Shown: positions 29,363 to 38,784 of the stretch, one piece after another
Layout: each line of letters starts with the position of its first letter
Numbering within the stretch: the stretch's first letter is position 1
NCBI GenBank assembly: GCA_902527045.1
Contig: CABZNL010000001.1
Span: 1 to 64,000, forward strand
Direction of reading: 5' to 3'
Length of the DNA stretch: 64,000 bases
Origin: an uncultured Alphaproteobacteria bacterium
GTDB lineage: Bacteria; Pseudomonadota; Alphaproteobacteria; HIMB59
Notes under the pieces: generated by a model
What the model saw: only the letters and a program-made list of their open reading frames with translations
Databases searched by the model: none
What the model was told of the DNA's origin: nothing
Made by a program: the position numbers and the translations under genes

Positions 29363-31435
29363 TCAAGCAATTGATAGTGGATCAATATCAATATTCAAAA
29401 AACGCCTGTAATTGGGGGTTATTTTTGTCATTAATATATTAGTTTTTTTTCTTAAAGCCTGATACGACCTCTCCTTGAAATAGAAGTTCTCATGAAAATG
29501 TCTCATTTTGTAAGGAATCAATGAGGGAACAGGACCTAAAATATCAAGTTTACTATTTTTTGATATATCGAGAATTTCTTGGCAAACCTCTCTTAAGGCT
29601 GAGACGTTAGGATGAATTAATTGAATCTGAGCTATTTTATAAAAGGGAGGAAGGTTATTTTCTTCTCTTCTTTGGAGTTCTAATTTTATGAATTGATCTC
29701 TACTCTGGTTTTTTAATGAATTATAAATTGAATGCTCTGGGCTATAAGTTTGTAATAAAACTTTTCCCCTATCCCCCTCTCTACCAGACCTTCCTGCAAC
29801 TTGTTGTAAAAGTTGGTAGGTTTTTTCCATAGCCCTAAAATCTGGACTATAAAGGCTTGAGTCAGCATCAATAATATTTACTAATTTCAAATTTGGAAAA
29901 TGAAAAGATTTACCTATTATTTGAGACCCTATTAAAAGATTAGTCTTTAAATTGTATATGTTTTCTATGATGTCTTTTTTATTTTTTTTAGATTTCAAAG
30001 TATCACTAGAAATTAGTTGATTTGAGTATCCGGGAAAAAGACGTGCTACTTCCTCTTGGAGTCTCTCTAATCCTATTCCAATTGACACAAACTTTTTAGA
30101 TGAACACATTTTGCATATTTGATCAGGTTCAAAAAAGTTTGAACAATGATGACAAACAAGCCTATCAATTTTCTTATGATAAACTAAATTTGCTGCACAG
30201 TTTTGGCATTGTATTGGTGTATGACAACTTGCACATATTTTAGATGGAGCATAGCCCCTTCTATTTAGAAAAAATAATACTTGTCCTTTTTGTTTTAAGA
30301 TCTTATTTGTTTCATCGAATACTTGTTTTGAAATCCAAGCCTTTGGACTTGGTTTTGATTGGTTCATGTCAACAATTTCCACTAATGGTAACTGAGTTTT
30401 ATGAAATTGATTAGATAAGTTATGAATTTTAAATTTATCCTGATTAGAATTATGAAGGCTCTCTAATGAGGGAGATGCGCTAATTAAGAGACACAATGCT
30501 TTTGAACATTTTGCTTTATATATAGCCATATCTCTTGCTTGATATTTTGGTCCATCCTCTTGTTTGTAAGAGGAGTCATGCTCTTCATCGCAGATAATTA
30601 ATTTTAAATTTTTAAAAGGAAGGAGAACGGATGACCTAGCGCCAACTAAAACGCATGGCTCACCCGATAACAAAGATCTCATTATTCTAGCTTTTTGAAT
30701 TTTTGATTGTTTTGAATGCCATATAAAAGGTTGGCAGCCAAAATATTTAAAAAATCTCTTTGACCACTCCTCAGTTAAGGCTATTTCTGGCAATAGTATT
30801 AAAGACTGATTACCATTTTCTAAATTAGACTCAACTGCTTTCAAATATAACTCTGTTTTCCCTGAGCCCGTAACACCATCTACTAAATGAACTTGAAAAT
30901 TATTTTTTTGATTAAATTCAAATGATTTGAAAATTTTTTCTTGATCAGAGTTTAATGTAATATTTTGTGCCATTTGATCAAAAATAAAACTTTTAGTAGT
31001 TCGAGAAATTTTTTTTTCTTCTGATAATTTTTGCCAATCTTTTTTAGAAAGATTTAATTTATTAATTAAACTTTTTTGAGTTTCATATATTATATTTTTA
31101 AAAAGATAATAACTCTTTAATTGTGTATCAGGAAAACGCTGCACTGCCATTTTCAAAATCATACCTAAATCAATGAAACAATGTTTTGACACATACTTAT
31201 AAAAATCTAAATTTTCTGCACTAATAGCAAATTGGTGCACGTTACTTATTGAAAGAACCTTATTAATATTAAATTTTAGATCTTTGATATTTGTTTGAGA
31301 TATAATTAACCCAGTTGATTTCTTTTTTCTAAGGGGTATCTCAACAATTGAACCAACTTGGATGGAATAAGAGTATTTATAAGTCAAACCCTCATTAATT
31401 TGCCCTAATGGCATGACTTGGTAATAATAATCCAT
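29363..31435 (-). CDS. priA: primosomal replication restart helicase PriA
   Basis: 690-residue DNA helicase that reloads the replisome at stalled forks. The N-terminal DNA-binding domain is followed by Walker A GVTGSGKT (187-194), the DEEH box in LIICDEEHDSSYKQ, the zinc-binding cysteine block (CASCHTPIQCQNC ... CHHCSNFF ... CKMCSSK) and helicase motifs GSQIIGKSFHFPNL and QVAGRSGREGDRG. Slightly shorter than the E. coli protein (732). It lies just upstream of atpHAGDC on the same strand, a common alphaproteobacterial order. Confidence 0.96.
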   Translation of the reverse strand: MDYYYQVMPLGQINEGLTYKYSYSIQVGSIVEIPLRKKKSTGLIISQTNIKDLKFNINKVLSISNVHQFAISAENLDFYKYVSKHCFIDLGMILKMAVQRFPDTQLKSYYLFKNIIYETQKSLINKLNLSKKDWQKLSEEKKISRTTKSFIFDQMAQNITLNSDQEKIFKSFEFNQKNNFQVHLVDGVTGSGKTELYLKAVESNLENGNQSLILLPEIALTEEWSKRFFKYFGCQPFIWHSKQSKIQKARIMRSLLSGEPCVLVGARSSVLLPFKNLKLIICDEEHDSSYKQEDGPKYQARDMAIYKAKCSKALCLLISASPSLESLHNSNQDKFKIHNLSNQFHKTQLPLVEIVDMNQSKPSPKAWISKQVFDETNKILKQKGQVLFFLNRRGYAPSKICASCHTPIQCQNCAANLVYHKKIDRLVCHHCSNFFEPDQICKMCSSKKFVSIGIGLERLQEEVARLFPGYSNQLISSDTLKSKKNKKDIIENIYNLKTNLLIGSQIIGKSFHFPNLKLVNIIDADSSLYSPDFRAMEKTYQLLQQVAGRSGREGDRGKVLLQTYSPEHSIYNSLKNQSRDQFIKLELQRREENNLPPFYKIAQIQLIHPNVSALREVCQEILDISKNSKLDILGPVPSLIPYKMRHFHENFYFKERSYQALRKKTNILMTKITPNYRRFLNIDIDPLSIA

Positions 31436-31470
31436 TTTTAAATTTTGATTCTATTTTATAATATAATGTA

Positions 31471-32451
31471 ATGAATTTTATTGAACTGCTAGAAAGGTCA
31501 AAAATAGATAATTCCTCAATACAAGACTTTGATAAATGGGCCACACATTTAAAAGACATAAAAGGACATTCTGAAAATACCTATAGATCATACTGTTTTG
31601 ATGTATGCGATTTTTTAATTTTTTTTAAGTTCTATAATGGATATTCAGTATCTTTATCTAGTTTAAAAGATTTAAATTTACAAACATTTAGAGCATGGTT
31701 AGCAGACCTTGGTGGAAATAGGGAATATGAAAATGTTTATAAAAAACCCTTGTCAGCTAGATCTAGAAGAAGAGCTATTAGTTCTATTAAGAATTATTTT
31801 AAGTATTCATCTTTTAAAAATGACTTATATAAAATTGCTTATAGTGAGGTTCAATTATTAAAAAATCCTAAAATTCCAAGGTCTTTACCAAAACCTATAT
31901 CAGAGGGAGATATAGAACTTTTAATTAATGAGTTAAAAAAAATTTCAAAAAAAACTTGGATTCAAAAAAGAAATCTTGCATTGCTCTATCTTTTATATGG
32001 GTGTGGTCTGCGGATAAATGAGGCTTTATCTATTACTAAAAATCATTTAGTTGATAAAAATTCTCTTACAATTTTGGGAAAAGGAAATAAGGAAAGATTA
32101 GTGCCAGTCCTAGATATTGTTGCACACTCAATAGAAAATTATCTAAACGAAATACCTTATGAATTATCTAAAAATGTTTCGATATTTGTTGGAGACAGAG
32201 GGAGTCCTCTTAAGGCTTCATCTTTTCAAAGGGATTTAAAAAATGCCAGAGTTAATTTAGGTCTTCCGAAAACAGCAACACCACACTCTTTAAGACATAG
32301 TTTTGCAACACATTTGTTAAAAAATGGAGGAGATTTGAGAATTATTCAAGAATTATTAGGTCATAGCTCTTTATCCACAACTCAATTATACACTGAAGTC
32401 GACGACATAAGTTTAGAAAAGACATACAAGGAAAAAAATCCAAGTAAATAA
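31471..32451 (+). CDS. xerC: tyrosine recombinase XerC-like
   Basis: 326-residue site-specific recombinase; Xer proteins resolve chromosome dimers at dif. The N-terminal SAM-like core-binding domain is followed by the catalytic domain with Arg181 (GCGLRINEAL), a Lys in LGKGNKERLVP, His272-x-x-Arg275 (PHSLRHSFATHLL), His298 (LLGHSSLSTTQ) and the nucleophile Tyr307. Length and the HSLRHSFATHLL signature favour a housekeeping XerC over a phage integrase. It is divergent from priA, a frequent alphaproteobacterial pairing. Confidence 0.92.
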   Translation: MNFIELLERSKIDNSSIQDFDKWATHLKDIKGHSENTYRSYCFDVCDFLIFFKFYNGYSVSLSSLKDLNLQTFRAWLADLGGNREYENVYKKPLSARSRRRAISSIKNYFKYSSFKNDLYKIAYSEVQLLKNPKIPRSLPKPISEGDIELLINELKKISKKTWIQKRNLALLYLLYGCGLRINEALSITKNHLVDKNSLTILGKGNKERLVPVLDIVAHSIENYLNEIPYELSKNVSIFVGDRGSPLKASSFQRDLKNARVNLGLPKTATPHSLRHSFATHLLKNGGDLRIIQELLGHSSLSTTQLYTEVDDISLEKTYKEKNPSK

Positions 32452-32453
32452 AT

Positions 32454-33218
32454 TTAGATTTTTCCTCTAACAATAAAATGAGGATTGATTATTTCTTTTT
32501 TTGAATATTGCAATCTAACACCACTGAGATCTTTAACGCTACCTCCTGCTCCCTCTACCACTGCCTGTGCTGCTGCTGTATCCCATTCAGAGGTAGGTCC
32601 AAGTCTAGGATATAAATCTGCAAGACCCTCAGCGATCATACAAAATTTTAATGAACTGCCTGCTTGTAAAATATCAAAGTCATTAAACTGAGATAAAAAG
32701 TTTCTTGTAGTTTCGTTAAGATGGCTTCTACTGGTAACAATCTTTAATTTATCAGTGGGTGCCTTGGCAAAAATTTCTGTGATATTATTATAACTTAACT
32801 TGAATGATCCTTTGTTCAGCCCTCCAAAAAATAAAGTTTTATCTTTAGGAACATAAACAAAACCTTGAATAGGATAATTATTTTCGATGAGAGCAATATT
32901 GACTGTAAATTCACCATTCTTGTTAATAAATTCTTTAGTGCCATCTAGAGGATCAACCAGCCAATATTTAGGCTCATTTGTATACTTTAAGTTGCCCTCC
33001 TCTGAAATGATGGGATAATTTGAAATAGATGATAGCAAATCAGAAATATGTTCATGTGATTCTAAATCTGCCTGAGTTAAGGGACTTTTATCATCTTTAT
33101 ACTCGACATTTTGGTCAAAACTCTCATAAATTTTAATTATTTTTTGTGAACATTGCTCAAGACATACACTAATTTCATTGTAAAATTCAAATTGTCGTAT
33201 TTTGTCATTTTTTTGCAT
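32454..33218 (-). CDS. cysQ: 3'(2'),5'-bisphosphate nucleotidase
   Basis: 254-residue Mg2+-dependent phosphatase that removes PAP left over after PAPS is used. The inositol-monophosphatase fold shows SPLTQADLESHE, ISEEGN, LVDPLDGTKEFI, the metal-binding DPLDGT motif, and SEWDTAAAQAVVEGAGG near the C terminus. It is divergent from the cysD-cysNC pair, which makes PAPS, so synthesis and by-product clearance are neighbours. It is convergent with xerC, two bases from its stop. Confidence 0.93.
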   Translation of the reverse strand: MQKNDKIRQFEFYNEISVCLEQCSQKIIKIYESFDQNVEYKDDKSPLTQADLESHEHISDLLSSISNYPIISEEGNLKYTNEPKYWLVDPLDGTKEFINKNGEFTVNIALIENNYPIQGFVYVPKDKTLFFGGLNKGSFKLSYNNITEIFAKAPTDKLKIVTSRSHLNETTRNFLSQFNDFDILQAGSSLKFCMIAEGLADLYPRLGPTSEWDTAAAQAVVEGAGGSVKDLSGVRLQYSKKEIINPHFIVRGKI

Positions 33219-33300
33219 TATATTAAAAAAAAAATTTTTTTTATGTACATTTTGAATATTTTTTGTATTTTTCCATAAATACGACAGGCGGTTTATTATA

Positions 33301-34773
33301 ATGAATCATACTTTATTTTTCAAAATTAACCCATCAATTAAATATCCTGCTTGGGATAGCGATAGTCACTATAAATTTCTATTAGGTCAAAAATTATTTA
33401 AAACAAAGAGGTCCTATGAAAGGTGGCTGGAAAAGTTATCTATTTTCCCAGAAAATCTTAATTTAAATAATTATTTAGAAATACATAAGACGCAAGTAAA
33501 CAAATTAATATATGATTATTTTATAAAAAAGTTTGAAAAACAAAGATCACTGATTTTATTTGTTCAATATATTGAAGTAAATAATACAAAATTTTTGTTT
33601 GCTAACGATAGACGTAACGGAAGATTATGGGTAAAAGTTAAATCTAAAAAAATTAATGATATATCTGATGGGCTAAAATACTTTTCAAAGCTTAGAAAAA
33701 AAAATATTATTATTTTTCCAGATATTAATCTTCTAAATATTTTTGTTGAAGAGAAGATTAATGAAAAGCTTGTAAACTATAAATTAAAGCACCCTATTCA
33801 TTTTCCTGATTATTTATTTAAAATAAATAAATTAAATATCAAAGATACAAAATTATTAAAAAAATTTAACTTACCTCAAAACAGCTATCTCTCTGATCTA
33901 GAAGCAGAAAGTATCCACATTATTAGAGAGGTTGTTAGTGAAACTAAAAATCCTGTCATGCTTTATTCTATAGGAAAAGATAGTTCAGTGATGTTAAGAC
34001 TTGCGAAAAAAGCTTTTTATCCCAGCCCTCCTCCTTTCCCTTTGGTACATGTAGATACTCGGTGGAAATTTCGTGAAATGTATTTATTTAGAAGTTGGAT
34101 TGCAAAAAATAGTGGTATGAAGTTAATTACTCACATAAATCCCGAGGGTATTAAATCAAATATTAATCCTTTTGATCATGGGTCCGTTGTTCATACCGAT
34201 ATTATGAAGACACAAAGCTTAAAGCAAATTTTAGACAAGTATAAGTATGATGCTGCTTTTGGTGGCGCTAGAAGAGATGAGGAAAAATCAAGAGCCAAAG
34301 AAAGGATTTTTTCATTTAGAACTCCCTCTCATCAATGGGATCCTAAAAATCAACGTCCGGAACTTTGGTCTCTATATAATTCTAGAGTTAATAAGGGTGA
34401 AAGTACCAGAGTTTTTCCTTTATCAAATTGGACAGAGCTAGATATTTGGCAATATATCTACCAAGAACAAATACCAATTGTTCCCTTATATTTTGCAAAA
34501 GTTAGACCTGTGGTTATTAGAGATGGAATGATTGTTATGATCGACGATGATCGATTTAATCTTCAATCAAATGAAAAGATAGAATTAAAAAAAATTAGAT
34601 TCAGAACACTTGGGTGCTATCCCTTAACTGGAGCCATTGAATCTGATGCAAATACACTTGAAGATATTGTACTCGAGCTCCTTCAATCTAGGACATCTGA
34701 AAGACAAGGAAGGGCTATCGACTCTGACTACGGAAGTTCTATGGAAATGAAAAAAATTGATGGATATTTTTAA
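33301..34773 (+). CDS. cysD: sulfate adenylyltransferase subunit CysD with large N-terminal extension
   Basis: 490 residues in one frame, against about 300 for normal CysD. Residues from about 197 on are standard: [13 protein letters not shown], the PP-loop [13 protein letters not shown] (222-234), [28 protein letters not shown], and [13 protein letters not shown] near the end. With CysN it makes APS from ATP and sulfate. Residues 1-195 are unlike any CysD I know: Lys/Asn/Ile-rich, no signal or membrane span, with segments such as [15 protein letters not shown] and [15 protein letters not shown]. No internal Met start lies between them and the PP-loop core, so they are one protein. cysNC begins right after the stop. 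Confidence 0.92.
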   Translation: MNHTLFFKINPSIKYPAWDSDSHYKFLLGQKLFKTKRSYERWLEKLSIFPENLNLNNYLEIHKTQVNKLIYDYFIKKFEKQRSLILFVQYIEVNNTKFLFANDRRNGRLWVKVKSKKINDISDGLKYFSKLRKKNIIIFPDINLLNIFVEEKINEKLVNYKLKHPIHFPDYLFKINKLNIKDTKLLKKFNLPQNSYLSDLEAESIHIIREVVSETKNPVMLYSIGKDSSVMLRLAKKAFYPSPPPFPLVHVDTRWKFREMYLFRSWIAKNSGMKLITHINPEGIKSNINPFDHGSVVHTDIMKTQSLKQILDKYKYDAAFGGARRDEEKSRAKERIFSFRTPSHQWDPKNQRPELWSLYNSRVNKGESTRVFPLSNWTELDIWQYIYQEQIPIVPLYFAKVRPVVIRDGMIVMIDDDRFNLQSNEKIELKKIRFRTLGCYPLTGAIESDANTLEDIVLELLQSRTSERQGRAIDSDYGSSMEMKKIDGYF

Positions 34774-36639
34774 ATGATTAAATCAAATGCCATAAACAAG
34801 TATTTAAAAAATCAAGCCTCACTTGACTTATTGAGGTTTATTACCTGTGGATCTGTTGATGACGGAAAAAGCACACTCATTGGAAGAATGCTTTATGAAT
34901 CTCAGATGATCTTTGATGATCAAGTTTCTTCTTTAAAAAATGACTCAAAAAAATATGGAACCCAAGGTGAGGATATTGATTTTGCATTACTAGTTGATGG
35001 TTTATCAGCTGAGAGAGAACAAGGTATTACGATTGATGTTGCTTATCGATTTTTCTCAAGTAGTAAAAGAAAGTTCATTGTTGCAGATACACCTGGACAC
35101 GAACAATACACTAGAAATATGGCTACCGGAGCCTCAACAGCTGATATAGCTATCTTACTAATTGATGCTCGAAATGGTATGCTCACACAGACTAAGAGAC
35201 ATTCTTTTATTGTTTCTCTGCTTGGAATTAAAAATATTGTCTTAGCAATTAATAAAATGGATTTAGTTGACTATGATAAAGATATTTATGAAAAGTTAAG
35301 TTCTGAATACTTATCATTTTCAAAAAAATTAAATTTTAACAAAATTAAAAGTATACCCATATCAGCTCTTAAAGGAGATAATATTCATAAAAAATCGAAA
35401 AATATGAAATGGTATTCTGATAAAACTTTATTTGATTATTTAGAAACTACAAAATCTCAAATCACAAATAAAAACGGTTTCATATTTCCTGTACAAAGGG
35501 TTAATCGACCTGATCTAAATTTCAGAGGATACTCTGGAACTATTACTGGTGGGAAAATTAAAAAAGGCGATGAATTAATATCTCTACCATCTAATCAAAA
35601 AGCAAAAGTAAAAGATATTCTGATTGGAGAAAAATCAATAAAATCAGGAGGTTTAAAGCAAAGTGTTACCCTTACTTTGAATAAAGAGATAGATACCTCG
35701 AGGGGCGATGTTCTTTGTTCAAAAAAATCTGTAATAGAAATGGCTGATCAATTTAATTTGAATGTTATTTGGATGTCAGAGGAGAAATGTTTTAATGGAA
35801 GAACCTACTTAGCCAAAATTCATAATATATCTAATAGTATTAAAATTATGAGTATTAAAAAAATATATAATGTAAATACACTTGAATTTAATGGCGGGGA
35901 TGAGTTAAAACTTAATGATATTGCAGAAATTTCTGTCTCATTTAATAAAGACATTCCCTATTCTACTTTTGAAGAAAATAAAACTTTGGGTTCTTTAATA
36001 ATTATTGATCCCATAAGCAATCAAACTATTGGGATGGGTATGATAAATTTTGCTCTTCGAAGATCCCAAAATATCCAACTTCAAAATTTATCAATAAATA
36101 AAAATCTAAGAGAGAAAATTAATGGGCATAAGGGTCAGGTAATTTGGATGACCGGCCTGTCTGGCTCTGGAAAATCTACTTTAGCCAATGAACTTGAAAA
36201 AAAATTATACTCCCAAGGTAAAAAAACCTACATTCTTGATGGAGACAATATTAGATATGGACTAAATAAAGATTTAGGTTTTACAGATAAAGATCGAGTA
36301 GAAAATATAAGAAGAGTAGCAGAAGTCGCAAAGCTTATGTGCGATGCTGGGCTTATAGTCATCACTGCTTTTATATCGCCATTTAGATTAGAAAGAGAAA
36401 TGGCTCGATCACTTTTTGAAAAAAGTGATTTCAAAGAAATTTTTATTTCCACTCCTTTAAAAGTAGCCGAAAAAAGAGATCCTAAGGGTTTGTATAGAAA
36501 AGCTAGGCAAGGAAAAATACCAAACTTTACAGGTATAGACAGTGTCTATGAAAAACCAATAAATCCAGATTTAGAAATTGATACTTCTAAGATTTCTTTA
36601 GGTGAGGCGATAAAAAAAATATTGAATATTATTGTTTAA
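34774..36639 (+). CDS. cysNC: sulfate adenylyltransferase subunit 1 / adenylylsulfate kinase fusion
   Basis: 621-residue two-enzyme protein. The N-terminal CysN GTPase has GSVDDGKST (26-34), [11 protein letters not shown] (105-115) and NKMD (160-163) plus EF-Tu-like beta barrels to about residue 440. The C-terminal CysC APS kinase starts near 450 with [16 protein letters not shown] (P-loop 461-469), [15 protein letters not shown] and [16 protein letters not shown]. Together with CysD it turns sulfate into PAPS. No PAPS or APS reductase is in the window, so the use of PAPS (assimilation or sulfation) cannot be told here. The last 11 bases overlap the convergent DUF2141 gene. Confidence 0.95.
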   Translation: MIKSNAINKYLKNQASLDLLRFITCGSVDDGKSTLIGRMLYESQMIFDDQVSSLKNDSKKYGTQGEDIDFALLVDGLSAEREQGITIDVAYRFFSSSKRKFIVADTPGHEQYTRNMATGASTADIAILLIDARNGMLTQTKRHSFIVSLLGIKNIVLAINKMDLVDYDKDIYEKLSSEYLSFSKKLNFNKIKSIPISALKGDNIHKKSKNMKWYSDKTLFDYLETTKSQITNKNGFIFPVQRVNRPDLNFRGYSGTITGGKIKKGDELISLPSNQKAKVKDILIGEKSIKSGGLKQSVTLTLNKEIDTSRGDVLCSKKSVIEMADQFNLNVIWMSEEKCFNGRTYLAKIHNISNSIKIMSIKKIYNVNTLEFNGGDELKLNDIAEISVSFNKDIPYSTFEENKTLGSLIIIDPISNQTIGMGMINFALRRSQNIQLQNLSINKNLREKINGHKGQVIWMTGLSGSGKSTLANELEKKLYSQGKKTYILDGDNIRYGLNKDLGFTDKDRVENIRRVAEVAKLMCDAGLIVITAFISPFRLEREMARSLFEKSDFKEIFISTPLKVAEKRDPKGLYRKARQGKIPNFTGIDSVYEKPINPDLEIDTSKISLGEAIKKILNIIV

Positions 36640-37072
36640 GTTGAATTTCAACTTGAGTAAACTTAGTCATATCAAAAACTATATTTTCAAAAACAACGTC
36701 TTCAAATTTATAGTTAGGATTTAAAGAAAAACCAAATGGTTCTAGAGGCTGTCCTTTAAAATTTTTTGTGAATTGCCCATCTCCGTCAGTGTCTTGAAAC
36801 ACAAACAAGCCAATACTTATATGAGGAAATGCCTTTAAATTTATTTTATTAAATTTGTTTATATCTGGCTCAATGACGATAAATAATGGAGCAGAGTTCT
36901 TTTCAAAAAAATATTTCCTATCATATCCAAGCACGTGAATTGAACTAGTTGCATCAACAAATCCAGTAACTTTTGCTATGAGGTGATCAGAATATGACAA
37001 ATTTATTACAAAAAAAGACTGAAAAATAACATAAAAAATAAACTTCAATAAAGAAGATAATTGCCTGTGCAT
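36629..37072 (-). CDS. exported DUF2141-family protein
   Basis: 147 residues. A hydrophobic segment ([18 protein letters not shown], about 11-28) acts as signal peptide. The rest matches DUF2141 beta-sandwich proteins, best seen in [20 protein letters not shown] with [10 protein letters not shown], the family's D-x-N/D-x-D-G loop and EP-x-GFS block. Their function is unknown; they are small periplasmic or outer-membrane-linked proteins. A single gene convergent with cysNC, with its start near the DnaA-box cluster. Confidence 0.78.
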   Translation of the reverse strand: MHRQLSSLLKFIFYVIFQSFFVINLSYSDHLIAKVTGFVDATSSIHVLGYDRKYFFEKNSAPLFIVIEPDINKFNKINLKAFPHISIGLFVFQDTDGDGQFTKNFKGQPLEPFGFSLNPNYKFEDVVFENIVFDMTKFTQVEIQLKQ

Positions 37073-37362
37073 AACTTTTTAAAGATTAATATTTTTTCTC
37101 AATAATTACACATGCAAATTGAGAATTTTGTTTTAAAAAGAACAAAATACAAAAAAAACTTGATATATTTAGATTTTTTGTTGTTAAAACCAAAATGAAA
37201 ATATCACATATTTATAAATAAACTAGATACCTAACAAATTAGTGTGGATAACTCTGTTTAAAAGTATTAACTTATTTTCCAATTATGAAAAAGGGATACA
37301 TTATTGTTAGGGTTTCCATACATGACCCCGAATTATTTCAAAAATATCCTGTTTTATCCACA
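37066..37362. other. DnaA-box cluster in AT-rich DNA (origin-like)
   Basis: Three 9-mers fit the DnaA consensus TTWTNCACA: TTATGCACA (minus strand, 37066-37074), TTATCCACA (minus, 37243-37251) and TTATCCACA (plus, 37354-37362). The first overlaps the DUF2141 start codon and the third lies within the DUF1330 gene. Between them is a roughly 170-base, very AT-rich stretch with runs such as GATTTTTTGTTGTT, able to melt easily. The perfect box is expected less than once per 64 kb of such DNA, so two within 120 bases is notable. A chromosomal origin, a DnaA-regulated promoter or chance remain open. Confidence 0.3.
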
Positions 37363-37575
37363 GAAGTCATGAAGAAATATGGAGGAAAGTACATAATAAG
37401 GGGGGGCAAATTTAAAGTTGTCGAAGGAGAGTGGCCTGCCGATAGAACTACGGTCGTAGAATTTGACAGCTTTGAAAATGCCAAAAAATGCTATGAATCT
37501 ATTGATTATTTAAAAGCCATGGATATTAGACAAAAAAGTACAAAAAGTGACCTAATTTTAATAGAAGGATATTAA
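37285..37575 (+). CDS. DUF1330 family protein
   Basis: 96-residue alpha/beta barrel-like protein of the ABM/dimeric ferredoxin-like fold. KKGYIIVRVSIHDPELFQKYP, the GGKYIIRGGKFKVVEGEWP block and TTVVEFDSFENAKKCYES are the standard DUF1330 segments. Function is not established for the family. It is a single gene; its stop overlaps the stop of the convergent DUF1192 gene. Confidence 0.9.
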   Translation: MKKGYIIVRVSIHDPELFQKYPVLSTEVMKKYGGKYIIRGGKFKVVEGEWPADRTTVVEFDSFENAKKCYESIDYLKAMDIRQKSTKSDLILIEGY

Positions 37576-37751
37576 TTTTTTTTAAAAAAGGTATCAGCTA
37601 GCTTTAGTTTATCTTTTTTCTTCTTTAATAATGCTTCAAGGTTAATGATTTCAGATTTATGATCATTAATCATTCCCTCAATTTCCTCAACACTCAAGTC
37701 ATCCAAATCTAATGATTTCGGTTTTTTTGTAGGCTCTTCCTCATCAAACAT
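37572..37751 (-). CDS. DUF1192 family small protein
   Basis: A 59-residue protein. It has the DUF1192 pattern: acidic start MFDEEEPTKKPKSLDLDDLS, then VEEIEGMINDHKSEI and a coiled-coil-like helix of Ile/Leu heptads with a Lys-rich end LKLADTFFKKN, matching the family's LS-x-EEL-x-x-x-I and A-x-x-FF elements. DUF1192 proteins are conserved in alphaproteobacteria, function unknown. The 3' end overlaps the DUF1330 stop by four bases in convergent orientation. Confidence 0.75.
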   Translation of the reverse strand: MFDEEEPTKKPKSLDLDDLSVEEIEGMINDHKSEIINLEALLKKKKDKLKLADTFFKKN

Positions 37752-37825
37752 TCTTAATTTTAATATATTTCAATTTTAAGTTTAAATAAATTGACTTTTA
37801 ATGTGATTTTTTCATAATTTCGAAT

Positions 37826-37984
37826 ATGTCCAAAAAACTCTTATTAATATTAATTTCTTTATTATTTTTTACTACAAGTTGTGCAACTGTAAGTGAAAAG
37901 GCAAATGACGCCTACGACACAGTAGCAGGAGCAGTATCTTCAGGTTACAATAAAGTTAAAGATACCGTTACTGGCGACGACTAA
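37826..37984 (+). CDS. small lipoprotein, entericidin-like
   Basis: 52-residue protein. The N terminus MSKKLLLILISLLFFTTSCA is a lipoprotein signal with the lipidated Cys at 19. The mature 34 residues are Ala/Val/Lys/Asp-rich (EKANDAYDTVAGAVSSG) and should form one amphipathic helix, similar in size and pattern to entericidins and other small outer-membrane lipoproteins. Specific function unknown. The 463-base stretch from 37576 to 38039 otherwise holds only the DUF1192 gene and nothing else I can support. Confidence 0.7.
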   Translation: MSKKLLLILISLLFFTTSCATVSEKANDAYDTVAGAVSSGYNKVKDTVTGDD

Positions 37985-38039
37985 AATAAATAAATCTATT
38001 TGAAATTCTTAAATTGAATTCAAACAGTCGACTAATCTT

Positions 38040-38765
38040 ATGAAATTTTTATCTCTTCAACACATCGATATTGAAGACCCTGGGACTTTTAAAGATTATC
38101 TTTTAGCAGATGGTCATGAAATCACAACCATACAGCTAGATCAGGGAGATATGATTCCAACAAATCTTGATAGCTATGATGCAATGCTTTGCATGGGAGG
38201 TCCAATGGATACTTTTATGGAAAATGAATATCCTTGGTTAATTGAAGAAAAAAAAGCAATTGCAGAATATGTCCTCAATCTTAAAAAACCATTTTTGGGG
38301 TTTTGCTTGGGATGTCAACTTCTAGGTGAGGTGCTAGGAGGTAAAGTTGTAGAGTCAATACCACCAGAAATTGGTGTTTTAGATATTGATATAGACAAAA
38401 ATGCAAAAGATGATCGTGTGTTTAATTTTCTTCCAAAAAAGATTAAAGCTCTTCAATGGCACTCTTATGAAGTAATTGGATTAGATAATAATGCAAAGAT
38501 TCAAGTTATTGGCACGTCACCCTCGACGAGGTATCAAATTTTTGGTTATGAAAACTATGCCTATGGAATTCAATTTCATTTAGAAATTCGAAAGACCACA
38601 GTTGATGATTGGGCTAAGGTTCCTGAGTATAAAAATGCCCTAGAAAAATCTCTTGGAGCTGATGCCTTACCTCAAATGAAAGACATGGTAGGCAAAGAGA
38701 TTGATACGATGATGCAACAGTGCAACCAAATGTATAAGAACTTCGTTAACATTATTAAAAGTTAA
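38040..38765 (+). CDS. class I glutamine amidotransferase-like protein
   Basis: 241 residues of the GMP-synthase-type amidotransferase fold. Visible are AMLCMGGPMDT, the nucleophile elbow FLGFCLGCQLLGEVLGG, QWHSYEV, and YGIQFHLEI with the catalytic His and Glu. No synthase partner is fused or adjacent, so this is one of the stand-alone amidotransferases annotated as type 1 glutamine amidotransferase; the acceptor (for example a polyamine conjugate or amine) is unknown. It precedes the MBL-fold gene by 19 bases and may share its transcript. Confidence 0.85.
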   Translation: MKFLSLQHIDIEDPGTFKDYLLADGHEITTIQLDQGDMIPTNLDSYDAMLCMGGPMDTFMENEYPWLIEEKKAIAEYVLNLKKPFLGFCLGCQLLGEVLGGKVVESIPPEIGVLDIDIDKNAKDDRVFNFLPKKIKALQWHSYEVIGLDNNAKIQVIGTSPSTRYQIFGYENYAYGIQFHLEIRKTTVDDWAKVPEYKNALEKSLGADALPQMKDMVGKEIDTMMQQCNQMYKNFVNIIKS

Positions 38766-38784
38766 TTTTATTTAATTGTTTTAA

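Noticed and set aside
32371-32379. A further perfect DnaA box within xerC
   Set aside because: It is isolated inside a coding region; about one chance match per window of this size and composition is expected.
31471-32451. The Xer-like recombinase as integrase of the tRNA-Arg cassette
   Set aside because: Length, motifs and position beside priA fit housekeeping XerC; it is 8 kb away from the cassette and outside the repeats.
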